Assembly: GCF_000504165.1 (NCBI RefSeq)
Contig: NZ_AYSE01000006.1
Span: forward strand, 62,001-126,000
DNA: 64,000 bases
Source: Bacillus sp. FJAT-14578
GTDB taxonomy: Bacteria > Bacillota > Bacilli > Bacillales > Bacillaceae_H
Reading direction: 5' to 3'
Shown: positions 35,639-44,608 of the stretch, in pieces
Numbering within the stretch: position 1 is the stretch's first letter
How the letters are laid out: each line of letters starts with the position of its first letter
Program-made: the position numbers and the translations under genes
The notes under the pieces: generated by a model
Databases searched by the model: none
Seen by the model: only the letters and a program-made list of their open reading frames with translations
Told to the model about the DNA's origin: nothing

Positions 35639-36478
35639 ATGAAAAACACTTACATGAAAACATTCATTGCAACTTTTGCAGCTGCATTTGCATTTATAGG
35701 TTTACAAAGCCAGCACGCCGAAGCTCGTTCAGAATATCCAGTTATGAATAAGGATATTGTTTGGAAACTTGGACAACCATCCGGTGAAACCATTGATCAT
35801 CTAAAAGAAGAAAACACGCTGCTCAATGATTGGACTTATATAAAAGCAATGTCACCCATTCCTGATAAAACGAACGTATTGGCCGTACAACTATCAAAAC
35901 CTGCACTCGAAATCCCCCACCAAACAACAGCAGCCGTAACACAGTCGTTAAAACCTGTACTTGAAATCCCCCATAAAACGGCAGTAGCAGTAGCAGCACA
36001 ATCATCCAAACCTGTTATCGAAGCTCCTCAAACGAAAGTGTTGGGAGTACAAGCATCTAAACCTGTCACAAAAACAGTGGAAAAAGAGCCGGTGGAACCA
36101 GCCATTTCTATTTCAGCCGAAGAGAAAGACTTATTTGCCCGTTTAGTAGAAGCGGAAGCAAAAGGCGAATCATATGAAGGCAAATTAGCAGTTGCGACTG
36201 TTGTATTAAACCGAGTAGATTCTCCTGAATTCCCGGATACCATCACAGGTGTTATTAAGCAAGTCGTGGGTAAAAGCTATGCCTTTTCACCTGTTCAAAA
36301 TGGTGAAATCAACAAGCCGGCATCAGATGAAGCAAAACGAGCGGTAGAAGAAGCCTTAACGAGAAAAGACCGTTTAAATGACTGCATTTATTTTTATAAT
36401 CCGGACATTGCAACAGATGACTGGATTCGCAGCCGTGAAGTGGTGAAAACCATCGGAAATCATGTATTTGCTAAATAA
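35639..36478 (+). CDS. SleB/CwlJ-type cell-wall hydrolase with internal repeats
   Basis: About 279 residues. A signal peptide ([22 protein letters not shown]) precedes a linker of four degenerate ~19-residue repeats ([53 protein letters not shown]). The C-terminal Hydrolase_2 domain ([53 protein letters not shown]) is that of SleB and CwlJ, lytic enzymes for spore cortex; the glutamate in VEAEAKGE corresponds to the catalytic one. No peptidoglycan-binding domain, so the repeats may be a wall-spanning linker. Start ATG 35639 behind AGGAGG; a terminator follows directly. Confidence 0.88.
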   Translation: MKNTYMKTFIATFAAAFAFIGLQSQHAEARSEYPVMNKDIVWKLGQPSGETIDHLKEENTLLNDWTYIKAMSPIPDKTNVLAVQLSKPALEIPHQTTAAVTQSLKPVLEIPHKTAVAVAAQSSKPVIEAPQTKVLGVQASKPVTKTVEKEPVEPAISISAEEKDLFARLVEAEAKGESYEGKLAVATVVLNRVDSPEFPDTITGVIKQVVGKSYAFSPVQNGEINKPASDEAKRAVEEALTRKDRLNDCIYFYNPDIATDDWIRSREVVKTIGNHVFAK

Positions 36479-36480
36479 TG

Positions 36481-36513
36481 CAAAAAGAGCTGTCGCGTGA
36501 CAGCTCTTTTCTT
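36481..36513 (+). terminator. Terminator of the SleB-like gene
   Basis: AAAGAGCTGTC-GCGT-GACAGCTCTTTT, starting 3 bases after the stop codon. Confidence 0.92.
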
Positions 36514-36631
36514 TTCTTCGTATACTTAAGGCAAGTCTCCCTCCCCTATAGTGCATTGGGGCCGACACTAAAATCAACGTTTTACAGCATGTCATTCAAA
36601 AGGATATAGCACAGGATTCAATAAAGTTTCG

Positions 36632-37567
36632 TCATTGTGATTCCAAATATATCCGTTTCGCTTCAAAATAGAGGATCTGAATGAATTTTTTCGTATCGAT
36701 GCGAGAAGAAGAGGTTGAACATGTTGAGTCATTGTCTAATTCTGTCATCTTTTTCCTGACGATTGTAAAATCAAAAAACTTAGAAGCGTAATTTTCAAAC
36801 TTCGGGTTTAAAAAATCAGTAAGTCCAAGGGATGCCAAATGATTCAGCGACTCGTAAATAGCTCTTCGGACCCTTTGTTTCGATGCTTTGATCTCCCTTG
36901 TTAATTCGGCCTCTGCAGCGGATTCTCCAAGCCTTTTTTGAGCCAAATGCACAAAAACTTCTTTTAATGACGGGAACCCTTGTTTAAACGTTTTATCTTC
37001 TTCATATTGATATAAATAATCTAACATATCCAGTAAATCTTTACTCCCGCTTTCCGTAGCGATCCCTAATTCGGATAAAAGAAAATGACTGGAAGTTCTT
37101 ATATGTTTTTCGTCGGGAGATTTCTCCGCCATAACTTGACGATTATCCAATTTAAGCACCGTATTGAGGGATTTCTGAATGTCCTGTATCGATTTTTCCA
37201 ATTGGATTCGTTCGATAACTTTCTGGATAACCGTCAACACTTCAATTCTGTTAATCGGTTTGATTATAAAGTATTCAACGCCAAGCAAATAGGCTTCACC
37301 AATCAATTCTTTCGATTCTACTTGAGAAATCATGATGATTTTTCCCTTGAACGATGGTTTTATTTGACGAATCGTTTTAATGCCATCTCGAATCGGCATC
37401 AACAAATCGATGAATAAAATATCTATATTTTTCAAAGTCAGCATTTGCTGATCCAACAATGAGCCGTCCTCAGCCTCGCCTGCCACTTCCCCAAGGTCTT
37501 CATCTTCAATGATTTGGGCCAGCATCGAACGAACCGTTTTATCATCATCAACTATATAAAAAAACAT
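36632..37567 (-). CDS. glnL: Glutamine-responsive response regulator GlnL (YcbB family)
   Basis: 311 residues. Receiver domain (1-120): acidic pocket FYIVDDDK, phosphoacceptor Asp54 in FIDLLMP, Lys in FIIKPINR. The rest is the YcbB DNA-binding domain (FPSLKEVFVHLAQKRLG, EIKASKQRVRRAIYESLNHL, KFFDFTIVRKKM). In B. subtilis, GlnK-GlnL activates glutaminase and glutamine-transport genes when glutamine is present. It follows glnK by 4 bases on the same strand. I infer that the direct repeats at 39131 and 45970 are its targets. Confidence 0.9.
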   Translation of the reverse strand: MFFYIVDDDKTVRSMLAQIIEDEDLGEVAGEAEDGSLLDQQMLTLKNIDILFIDLLMPIRDGIKTIRQIKPSFKGKIIMISQVESKELIGEAYLLGVEYFIIKPINRIEVLTVIQKVIERIQLEKSIQDIQKSLNTVLKLDNRQVMAEKSPDEKHIRTSSHFLLSELGIATESGSKDLLDMLDYLYQYEEDKTFKQGFPSLKEVFVHLAQKRLGESAAEAELTREIKASKQRVRRAIYESLNHLASLGLTDFLNPKFENYASKFFDFTIVRKKMTELDNDSTCSTSSSRIDTKKFIQILYFEAKRIYLESQ

Positions 37568-37571
37568 TAAA

Positions 37572-38888
37572 TCACCCTTTCTCGATTAAGCGGTCAACCA
37601 GTAATCGAATCTTGAAAATCGATCCTTTTCCTTCCGGCCCGTCTTGGAACGTAACGTCCCCTTGAAGTTGCTCGACCATTTCTTTTACATAGGATAGCCC
37701 AATGCCTGTCGATGGGTTACCAGCATCATCATATTTAGAAGTAAATCCAGGTTCGAAAATCAACTCTTGATACCTCGATGTAACACCGGGACCGTTGTCT
37801 CCTATGCGAAATTCAATCGAATCTTGCTTTTTATCAATGTCGATTGTAATGCTTCCCGTTTCTTTAATGGCTTCTACAGCGTTTGCAACGACATTGTTGA
37901 TGATCGATAGAATGGTGTAAATATGATAATTCGGATGAATGCCCTTAATTACCCATACAAATTGGATATCCTTCCCCAGTAAATGAGCGTACTTCCCATT
38001 TGCCCGTATGATGATGTTGACCAGTTCATGTATGGGCATATAATCGGTGAAACTTTCATCAGATATCAATTTTGAGAGTCCGGCAAAAATACGTTGATTA
38101 TCCTTTTTAATCTCATGGACTTCACCCGCTATGTTCAATACATGCCGTTGTATATCCTCGATTGGAAAGCCCACCTGTTCATTTGTTAAATCGTCTAAAC
38201 TTTTGTATAGATCATATGTTTTTTTTGTTATATTTTCAGCATCTTTCAACGTTTTTTTTAAATGAATCGATTCTTCATATAAATTGGAAATGAGCATCAG
38301 CATATGTTCGTTTTGCTTTCGAGTTTGTCTTTCCCTCGACTGTGCTTCATACAGCTTCATCATATTGAAAAAGCTTAACACGATAAAGCTATGGGAAAAT
38401 GCGATGACGATGATTTCATTCAGTGCCGATAGTGCAATCGTTGTGTCTAATACGAAATACTGTACGGCCAATTCCATACAATCGGATAATATTTCAATGA
38501 CGAAGCCCATCAATCCAATGATTACAGGTCGATCTTGGAAGCGATTAATTTTCGCTAAATAAAAGAGACAAGCATAAGTGAAATAAAAGAAAAAACTAGA
38601 ATAGTGAATCTGGAAAGATGATACCCAGTCAAAATTCTCCTGCATGATGAAATCTAGTAAAATACGGAATTTCACGACCACCGTTCCTGTCAAAAAGCCC
38701 GGTAAAAACGCTGGCATTTTCCGCAACAACAACAAAAAGAAAAAAAATGTTGGTGCGCCAAAACTCATTCGAAACGTTTCATTTAAGGGAAAAGACTTTA
38801 TTTCGCCTGCTAATGGCACTGTAAACATCATCAGAACAAGAATATAAATGTCTTTTTTGACTAAAGTGCTAAGATTCAAAATAATCAC
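37572..38888 (-). CDS. glnK: Glutamine sensor histidine kinase GlnK (YcbA family)
   Basis: 438 residues with about six hydrophobic segments in the first 190, a short coiled linker (SNLYEESIHLKKTLKDAENI) and a GHKL ATPase domain: INNVVANAVEAIKETG, DNGPG and STGIGLSYVKEMVEQLQGDV. The HisKA-type region is degenerate (DIQRHVLNIAGEVHEIKKDN), as in the DcuS/CitA-like GlnK group. Divergent from the glutamate symporter gene at 39654, with a 765-bp regulatory region between them. Confidence 0.88.
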   Translation of the reverse strand: MIILNLSTLVKKDIYILVLMMFTVPLAGEIKSFPLNETFRMSFGAPTFFFFLLLLRKMPAFLPGFLTGTVVVKFRILLDFIMQENFDWVSSFQIHYSSFFFYFTYACLFYLAKINRFQDRPVIIGLMGFVIEILSDCMELAVQYFVLDTTIALSALNEIIVIAFSHSFIVLSFFNMMKLYEAQSRERQTRKQNEHMLMLISNLYEESIHLKKTLKDAENITKKTYDLYKSLDDLTNEQVGFPIEDIQRHVLNIAGEVHEIKKDNQRIFAGLSKLISDESFTDYMPIHELVNIIIRANGKYAHLLGKDIQFVWVIKGIHPNYHIYTILSIINNVVANAVEAIKETGSITIDIDKKQDSIEFRIGDNGPGVTSRYQELIFEPGFTSKYDDAGNPSTGIGLSYVKEMVEQLQGDVTFQDGPEGKGSIFKIRLLVDRLIEKG

Positions 38889-39130
38889 TTCCCCATTTTG
38901 ACTAAAAATCAGTATACAGCCTTGTTGGCTTCAATACAACGCTTACTTTATTTTTTTATTAACAGGAAATAAAAACCAATGGCGACTCGGACACTTCCGT
39001 CATTTAAACGGATTCACGCTACTCATCCAATAAGCTTTATGCCAAGTATGATAACAAGTCTATCTTTAAAAATTTGTACGCGCATTTATGAAGCATCCCT
39101 GTTTTTATTTTTTGAAATTTTTAATTTTTT

Positions 39131-39186
39131 TCTGTAGTTCTTTGTAGTTTTCTGTATCATCATGTAGTTCTTATTATAAATTAAAG
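39131..39186 (+). promoter_or_regulatory. Four 10-bp direct repeats joined to a promoter (probable GlnL operator)
   Basis: Units TGTAGTTCTT (39133), TGTAGTTTTC (39143), TGTATCATCA (39153) and TGTAGTTCTT (39163) repeat with an exact 10-bp period and run into ATTATAAATTAAA, a -10-like element. The same arrangement, with unit 3 degenerate and the same TATAAATTAAA, stands before glutamate dehydrogenase (45970-46025). The known B. subtilis GlnL site, TTTTGT-N4-TTTTGT, also has a 10-bp period. Confidence 0.75.
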
Positions 39187-39207
39187 CTACGTTTTGTTAT
39201 GGGAGAT

Positions 39208-39222
39208 ATGAAAGCGCTTTAC
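39208..39222 (+). promoter_or_regulatory. cre (CcpA) site
   Basis: ATGAAAGCGCTTTAC fits the CcpA consensus apart from one inserted base near its end. It lies about 25 bases downstream of the -10-like element, where CcpA would block elongation. Confidence 0.55.
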
Positions 39223-39653
39223 ATTATTTGTATTTTTTCAAATATTAGAAATGATTACAGACGGGCTTGACGCTATCCAATGAATGACTCTTAAGTTGAG
39301 CCTTTATTGTAAAATGCATCAGCTGCTTTAGCAAATACGTATGTAAAGACGAAAGGAGCAGTGGTAAAAGACAGATACATAACTGATAATTCCAGCAACA
39401 AGCGGCACCATCGCCAAAATTCGATCTACTTCGATTCAAACCATCAGCTATCAAACTGGTGGCCTAACTCTGAAGCAACTTCTGTAATCCGTCCCGACAC
39501 TAAAAGATCTTATTTACATCTCCGCTGAACAGTTCACACGTATCAATTCAGAAGCGATACTTCAAAATTCCTATTTTTCTTTATGACTATGGACGTCATT
39601 CAACAGGGTCTACTTGACGTACAAATCTTACAATCAAAAGAGAAGGTGAATCA
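39223..39653. other. Long leader region, possibly with a decayed gene
   Basis: No intact gene. On the minus strand, around 39330-39410, one frame reads like a membrane-protein segment (SVMYLSFTTAPFVFTYVFAK), suggesting an old remnant. If the promoter at 39173 is used, the symporter mRNA has a leader of about 460 bases. Confidence 0.35.
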
Positions 39654-40922
39654 ATGAAAAGAATTGGACTAGCTTGGCAAATTTTTATCGGGCTAATGGC
39701 AGGGATTAGTATAGGGGCCATTTTTTATGGAAATCCACAAGTAGTAGAGTTTCTTCAGCCAATTGGAGACATTTTTATTCGCTTAATCAAAATGATTGTG
39801 ATTCCAATTGTTGTCTCAAGCTTAATTGTCGGTGTTGCCGGCGTTGGAGATATGAAAAAGCTTGGCAAACTCGGTGGCAAAACGATTTTATATTTTGAAA
39901 TCATTACGACGATTGCCATTGTCGTTGGATTACTGGCGGCAAATATCTTTCAACCCGGCAGCGGTGTCGATATGTCATCCTTACAAAAGACAGATATCGG
40001 GAGCTACGTAGAAACAACAGAAGAAACGAAAAGCCACGGTTTTGCAGATACCTTTGTGAACATTGTTCCTCCTAACATCATTGCGGCAATGACAGAAGGA
40101 AACATGTTGGCCATTATTTTCTTCTCTGTTCTATTTGGACTTGGAGTAGCAGCAATAGGCGAAAAAGGAAAACCTGTCTTAAGGTTTTTCGAAGGAACAG
40201 CTGAAGCCATGTTCTATGTGACAAATCAAATCATGAAATTTGCTCCATTTGGTGTTTTTGCATTGATTGGTGTAACCGTATCAAAATTCGGAGTTCAATC
40301 ACTGATTCCATTAAGCAAGTTAATGATTCTTGTTTATGCGACGATGATTTTCTTTGTACTATTTGTTTTAGGACTTGTCGCAAAGTGGGCAGGCATTAAC
40401 ATCATTCATTTTATTAAGTTATTAAAAGATGAACTGATTCTTGCATATTCAACGGCTAGTTCTGAGACTGTTTTGCCTCGTATCATGACTAAAATGGAGA
40501 AATTAGGATGCCCAAAAGGAATCGCTTCGTTCGTTATCCCGACAGGATATTCTTTCAACTTAGATGGATCTACGTTATATCAAGCATTAGCGGCCATTTT
40601 CATTGCACAAATGTATGGCATTGATTTATCGATTGGTGACCAAATCTCTTTATTGCTTGTATTGATGGTAACATCTAAAGGAATCGCAGGGGTTCCGGGA
40701 GTGTCATTTGTTGTATTGTTGGCGACGCTCGGTACAGTTGGGATTCCGGTAGAAGGTTTAGCATTTATCGCCGGGATTGACCGTCTTTTAGATATGGCGA
40801 GAACAGCCGTCAATGTCGTAGGGAACTCGCTTGCAGCGGTTGTTATTTCCAAATGGGAAGGTCAATTTAACGAAAACGATAAAGCGGCCTATTTAAAAGA
40901 AGTAACGAACAAAATTTCATAA
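39654..40922 (+). CDS. gltT: Na+(H+)/glutamate-dicarboxylate symporter (GltT/GltP type)
   Basis: 422 residues of the DAACS family: FIRLIKMIVIPIVVSSLIVG, AYSTASSETVLP (the serine-rich re-entrant hairpin), SFVIPTGYSFNLDGSTLYQA, SKGIAGVPGVSFVVL and DMARTAVNVVGNSLAAVVIS are the substrate and cation-binding motifs. It imports glutamate/aspartate or C4-dicarboxylates. Glutamate is favoured by the gene neighbourhood. The ribosome site is AAGGTGA. First gene of a probable operon with the AGCS symporter 59 bases downstream. Confidence 0.92.
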   Translation: MKRIGLAWQIFIGLMAGISIGAIFYGNPQVVEFLQPIGDIFIRLIKMIVIPIVVSSLIVGVAGVGDMKKLGKLGGKTILYFEIITTIAIVVGLLAANIFQPGSGVDMSSLQKTDIGSYVETTEETKSHGFADTFVNIVPPNIIAAMTEGNMLAIIFFSVLFGLGVAAIGEKGKPVLRFFEGTAEAMFYVTNQIMKFAPFGVFALIGVTVSKFGVQSLIPLSKLMILVYATMIFFVLFVLGLVAKWAGINIIHFIKLLKDELILAYSTASSETVLPRIMTKMEKLGCPKGIASFVIPTGYSFNLDGSTLYQALAAIFIAQMYGIDLSIGDQISLLLVLMVTSKGIAGVPGVSFVVLLATLGTVGIPVEGLAFIAGIDRLLDMARTAVNVVGNSLAAVVISKWEGQFNENDKAAYLKEVTNKIS

Positions 40923-40981
40923 TGTTTATCTATTTTATTTGCTTCAACATAAATTACTAAACTTTAACAAGAGGTGACGAT

Positions 40982-42415
40982 ATGCAGCATTTACTGGAGA
41001 ATATGGTTGGCACAACAAACGATTTTCTATGGTCAAAGTTATTGATTATTATGCTAGTTTCATTCGGTATTTATTTCACATTTAAATCGAAATTTGTACA
41101 GTTTCGAATGTTGAAGGAAATGGTCCGTGTTTTAATGGAGGGGAAAACTGGTTCTAAGGATAGCATTTCCCCATTTCAAGCGTTCTGTATTGGAATGGCG
41201 GCTCGCGTTGGAACAGGTAATATCACAGGAATTGCGATTGCGATTGCATTGGGCGGTCCTGGAGCAGTATTCTGGATGTGGGTTATTTCTATTATTAGCT
41301 CAGCATCCAGCTTTATTGAAAGTACGTTAGCACAAGTATACAAAGTAAAAGATAAAGACGGTTTCCGCGGCGGTCCATCTTATTATATGGAAAAAGGATT
41401 AAACAAACGTTGGATGGGAGTATTATTCTCCATTTTAATTACGATTTCTTTCGGTCTTGTATTCAATTCTGTACAATCAAATACTGTTTCAATTGCTTTT
41501 GAGAATGCATTTGGTACAGAGCGTTTAACCCTGGGGATTATTATGGCACTTATTTTCTCTGCGATTATCTTTGGCGGTGTGAAGAGTATTGCAAAAATAG
41601 CTGAATACAAGGTTATGCTTTTAGCTGTGTTATACATCGGTATTGCATTATTTGTCATAGCTACGAACATAACAAAAATGCCGGAAGTTCTTTCTCTTAT
41701 TGTTAAAAACGCGTTTGGCTTTGAACAAGCTGTAGGCGGTTCACTCGGCGCTGCGCTCATGCATGGAGTTAAACGCGGCTTATTCTCGAATGAAGCTGGT
41801 ATGGGGAGTGCGCCAAACGTTGCCGCAACGGCAACAACAAGTCATCCGGTGAAACAAGGACTTATTCAAGCATTTGGTGTATTAACGGATACACTGATCA
41901 TCTGTACAAGCACAGCATTTATTATTTTATTTTCCGATGCTTACAAACAACCAGAGTTAAATGGTATTGCACTTACACAAGCAGCATTAAGTGAACACGT
42001 TGGTTCCTGGGCATCAGGCTGCCTTGCCATCTTTATTTTCCTCTTTGGATTCGGCGCGTTAATTGGTAACTATTATTATGGGGAAACAAATATTCGCTTT
42101 TTACACAAAAGTAAAGCATTGTTGATGCTATACCGAATAGGCGTAATAGCCATGATTATATTCGGTTCAATTGCGAAGATTCAGCTTGTATGGGATTTGG
42201 CTGATTTATTTATGGGCTTCATGGTTATCGTGAACTTAATTGCCATTCTTTTATTATCTAAAGTCGCTTTTGCTGCTTTAACGGATTACATGGAACAGAA
42301 AAAAGCCGGGAAAGATCCTGTCTTTTATAAAGACACTATTAAGGGTCTTGAAAACGTTGAATGTTGGGAGCACTCTCAAGCTGCTTCGACTCCCAAAAAG
42401 GAAGAAGCTATCTAA
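40982..42415 (+). CDS. glnT: AGCS symporter, GlnT-like (probable glutamine uptake)
   Basis: 477 residues, polytopic. Signatures: PFQAFCIGMAARVGTGNITG, GGPGAVFWMWVISI, GGPSYYMEKGL and KRGLFSNEAGMGSAPNVAAT. It differs in detail from the glycine-riboswitch-controlled AGCS gene at 16987 and fits the YbgH/GlnT branch. It would bring in glutamine for the nearby glutaminase. Start ATG 40982 behind GAGGTGA. Ends in a strong terminator. Confidence 0.85.
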   Translation: MQHLLENMVGTTNDFLWSKLLIIMLVSFGIYFTFKSKFVQFRMLKEMVRVLMEGKTGSKDSISPFQAFCIGMAARVGTGNITGIAIAIALGGPGAVFWMWVISIISSASSFIESTLAQVYKVKDKDGFRGGPSYYMEKGLNKRWMGVLFSILITISFGLVFNSVQSNTVSIAFENAFGTERLTLGIIMALIFSAIIFGGVKSIAKIAEYKVMLLAVLYIGIALFVIATNITKMPEVLSLIVKNAFGFEQAVGGSLGAALMHGVKRGLFSNEAGMGSAPNVAATATTSHPVKQGLIQAFGVLTDTLIICTSTAFIILFSDAYKQPELNGIALTQAALSEHVGSWASGCLAIFIFLFGFGALIGNYYYGETNIRFLHKSKALLMLYRIGVIAMIIFGSIAKIQLVWDLADLFMGFMVIVNLIAILLLSKVAFAALTDYMEQKKAGKDPVFYKDTIKGLENVECWEHSQAASTPKKEEAI

Positions 42416-42417
42416 AT

Positions 42418-42463
42418 AAACAATTGGGCATGGATAAAGAAAATCCATGTCCAATTGTTTATT
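42418..42463 (+). terminator. Terminator of the gltT-glnT operon
   Basis: AAACAATTGGGCATGGAT pairs with ATCCATGTCCAATTGTTT around a short loop. Confidence 0.92.
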
Positions 42464-42464
42464 T

Positions 42465-42510
42465 ATGAGTGTTTGCCAATCTCCCTTGCGGATTCTTGGT
42501 AAACACTCAT
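42465..42510. repeat. Second inverted repeat directly after the terminator
   Basis: ATGAGTGTTTGCCAA (42465-42479) and TTGGTAAACACTCAT (42496-42510) pair over 15 bp with one mismatch. Lacks a T tract. Between here and 42712 no gene is evident; a 15-base fragment of the structured repeat (TTTTACTGCCCGTTA) lies at 42690-42704. Confidence 0.55.
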
Positions 42511-42712
42511 ATGAAGATTTTTTTAGCCGTTCAAGATGTAAGAATAAAAAAGTCGAGATCAGCTAAATTCACTGTGAAAAATAAAAGAAGACTATTAAAT
42601 CCCCTTTTATTCTTATATGAACACATGAATACTCGCAAATCAAGTGGGGTGTTCACCCTGCTAACGTATTTCTTATATAAAGGCAAGAATTTTACTGCCC
42701 GTTAGATCATGA

Positions 42713-42752
42713 CAAAAAAATGTTCAGCACAATGTCTGAACATTTTTTCTTT
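42713..42752 (-). terminator. Terminator of the glutaminase gene
   Basis: AAAAAAATGTTCAG/CTGAACATTTTTT stem, directly after the glsA stop on the minus strand. Confidence 0.92.
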
Positions 42753-42761
42753 GCCATGATC

Positions 42762-43754
42762 TTAGAAAATACTTAAATCCCATTCTTGTGCGATATGCTC
42801 CAATAACATAACGCCTGCCAGACTGTTGCCATATTCATCAATAGCGGGTCCATATATACCAATACCACATCCATCTTGAAACGGCAGTTCCCTCTTCAAC
42901 CTTTGAGGGACGAGTGCCATAATTCCTCCGGACACCCCGCTTTTAGCTGGCAATCCGATGAAAGCGGCAAATCTGCCGGACGCATTGTACATTCCACAAG
43001 TAAGCATTAACGCTTTCGTTAATCTAGCCACCTTTTTAGGAAGGACTTGTTCTTTACGAATCGGATGATAGCCATCATGTGCCAGAATCAACCCAATCAA
43101 AGCAATATCCTCTGTATTGATTTCAATCGAACATTGCTTCAAGTAAACCTCTAAGGATTCTTCAACATCTGACTCTAAAAAGCCGGTCTCTTTTAAATAG
43201 TAGGCTAAAGCTCTATTTCGATGGGCTGTTTGCCATTCAGATTGAAACACTTCCTCATTGATGGCCGGACGCTTTCCGATCATGTTTTCGATGAATGTGA
43301 AAAGAAATTCTAGCTTTTGATGTGCTGATTCTCCCGGCAGAAGTGACGCTACCGTAATCGCTCCAGCATTGATCATCGGATTAAATGGTTTTCCCGATTT
43401 ATGCATCTCTAAACGAATGATCGAGTTGAATGCATCTCCAGTCGGTTCCACATCAACCCGCTCCAATACATAAGGAATGCCTCGGCTTACACATGCGGCT
43501 ACAAAGCTGATCACTTTTGAAATACTTTGTAAAGTGAAAGGAACCTCCCAATCTCCTGACTTGATCATTATTCCCTCTGACCCCATTATGCAAATACCCA
43601 ATTGTGATGAATTTACCTTTCCCAAAGCTGGAATATAACTGGCATTTTGTCCTTTCGCAGCATAGGAGCGATAATGTGTGACCCATTCATCTAGGCAATC
43701 CTTCATGTGATGATCAATCAAAGCGTTATGCCCCTTTGTCGTTCCTGTAACCAT
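42762..43754 (-). CDS. glsA: Glutaminase
   Basis: Hydrolyses glutamine to glutamate and ammonia; serine-dependent β-lactamase-like fold. Motifs: PFTLQSISKVISFVAA (catalytic Ser-x-x-Lys), KPFNPMINAGAITV, QCSIEINTEDIALIGLILA, AKSGVSGGIMALVP and GPAIDEYGNSLAGV. About 330 residues. The frame opens 5 codons earlier, but GGGGGAGGAAT stands directly before ATG 43754. A 52-residue gene ends 28 bases upstream, so the two are probably co-transcribed. Confidence 0.93.
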   Translation of the reverse strand: MVTGTTKGHNALIDHHMKDCLDEWVTHYRSYAAKGQNASYIPALGKVNSSQLGICIMGSEGIMIKSGDWEVPFTLQSISKVISFVAACVSRGIPYVLERVDVEPTGDAFNSIIRLEMHKSGKPFNPMINAGAITVASLLPGESAHQKLEFLFTFIENMIGKRPAINEEVFQSEWQTAHRNRALAYYLKETGFLESDVEESLEVYLKQCSIEINTEDIALIGLILAHDGYHPIRKEQVLPKKVARLTKALMLTCGMYNASGRFAAFIGLPAKSGVSGGIMALVPQRLKRELPFQDGCGIGIYGPAIDEYGNSLAGVMLLEHIAQEWDLSIF

Positions 43755-43782
43755 ATTCCTCCCCCCCATTAATTTTATGTAA

Positions 43783-43941
43783 TTAAACCCCGACTAAAGC
43801 AAAACGGGGATCATTAAAGTACACAATCTCAGAAAGAATCTTACAGCCCTGGATTTTGTTGAATGCGTCCCTTGCTTCAGTTTCCGTATCAAATTCGAAC
43901 ATTTTTGTATTTTCTTTTGAATAGACAGTGATAACCCACAT
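43783..43941 (-). CDS. 52-residue protein in front of glutaminase
   Basis: Clear small gene: ATG 43941, GGAGGCAC upstream, good coding character (MWVITVYSKENTKMFEFDTE, TEARDAFNKIQGCKILSEIV, YFNDPRFALVGV). Length and pattern recall a short β-strand-helix-β-strand domain. No family recognised. It probably shares a message with glsA, so a role in glutamine metabolism or its control is possible. Confidence 0.75.
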   Translation of the reverse strand: MWVITVYSKENTKMFEFDTETEARDAFNKIQGCKILSEIVYFNDPRFALVGV

Positions 43942-44021
43942 AAAAAAAGTGCCTCCAATTAATAGATTAATAGACGATTTCCTAAAGCTATTTACTCTTT
44001 ACTGAACATACTGAATCTAAT

Positions 44022-44549
44022 TTATAACGAATCATCCCGGTCCCACGGATGATTCATCGTTAAAAACGCGGCTAACTCTTTACTTTTTTGTTTTCTTTCT
44101 TTACGCATTCTTGCTCGCTCAGGCGCCGTTTCATGTAATTTTTTCTCTTCCTCTGTTTCCGGAATGACTTCAGGAACACGCGCTGGGCGTTTATGCTCAT
44201 CAAGTGCGACAAACGTTAAAAGAGCCGTCGCAGCCATCTTACGTTCACCGCTTTTCAAGTCTTCTGCGATGATTTTTACAAATACCTCCATTGATGATGT
44301 ACCTGTCCATGTCACATACGATTCAAAACAAACAGAATCGGTCGTTCGAACCGGATGTAAAAAGTCAACTGAATCGGTGGAAGCCGTGACACATTCCCGC
44401 CGGCTGTGACGTGCTGCAGAAATGGAGGCGACTTGGTCCACATCACTCATTAACCGGCCTCCAAATAACGTGTTGTGATTGTTTACGTCATTTGGAAATA
44501 TACGACTTGTTCGTATCACTCGTGAGTCTTTACAATACTTTGCTTCCAT
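44022..44549 (-). CDS. Acyl-CoA thioesterase (YkhA-like hot-dog fold)
   Basis: 175 residues of the BACH/YkhA cytosolic acyl-CoA hydrolase group: RTSRIFPNDVNNHNTLFGGR, LMSDVDQVASISAARHSRRE, VTASTDSVDFLHPV and AATALLTFVALDEHKRP. Hydrolyses acyl-CoAs; chain length not predictable. The charged C-terminal tail is usual. Start ATG 44549 behind AAGGAG. No metabolic link to its glutamate-pathway neighbours is evident. Confidence 0.9.
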   Translation of the reverse strand: MEAKYCKDSRVIRTSRIFPNDVNNHNTLFGGRLMSDVDQVASISAARHSRRECVTASTDSVDFLHPVRTTDSVCFESYVTWTGTSSMEVFVKIIAEDLKSGERKMAATALLTFVALDEHKRPARVPEVIPETEEEKKLHETAPERARMRKERKQKSKELAAFLTMNHPWDRDDSL

Positions 44550-44608
44550 AAGTACATCTCCTTAAAACAATTAAATCTCTTATCGTGGTAATGAGACAAC
44601 ATGCCCCT

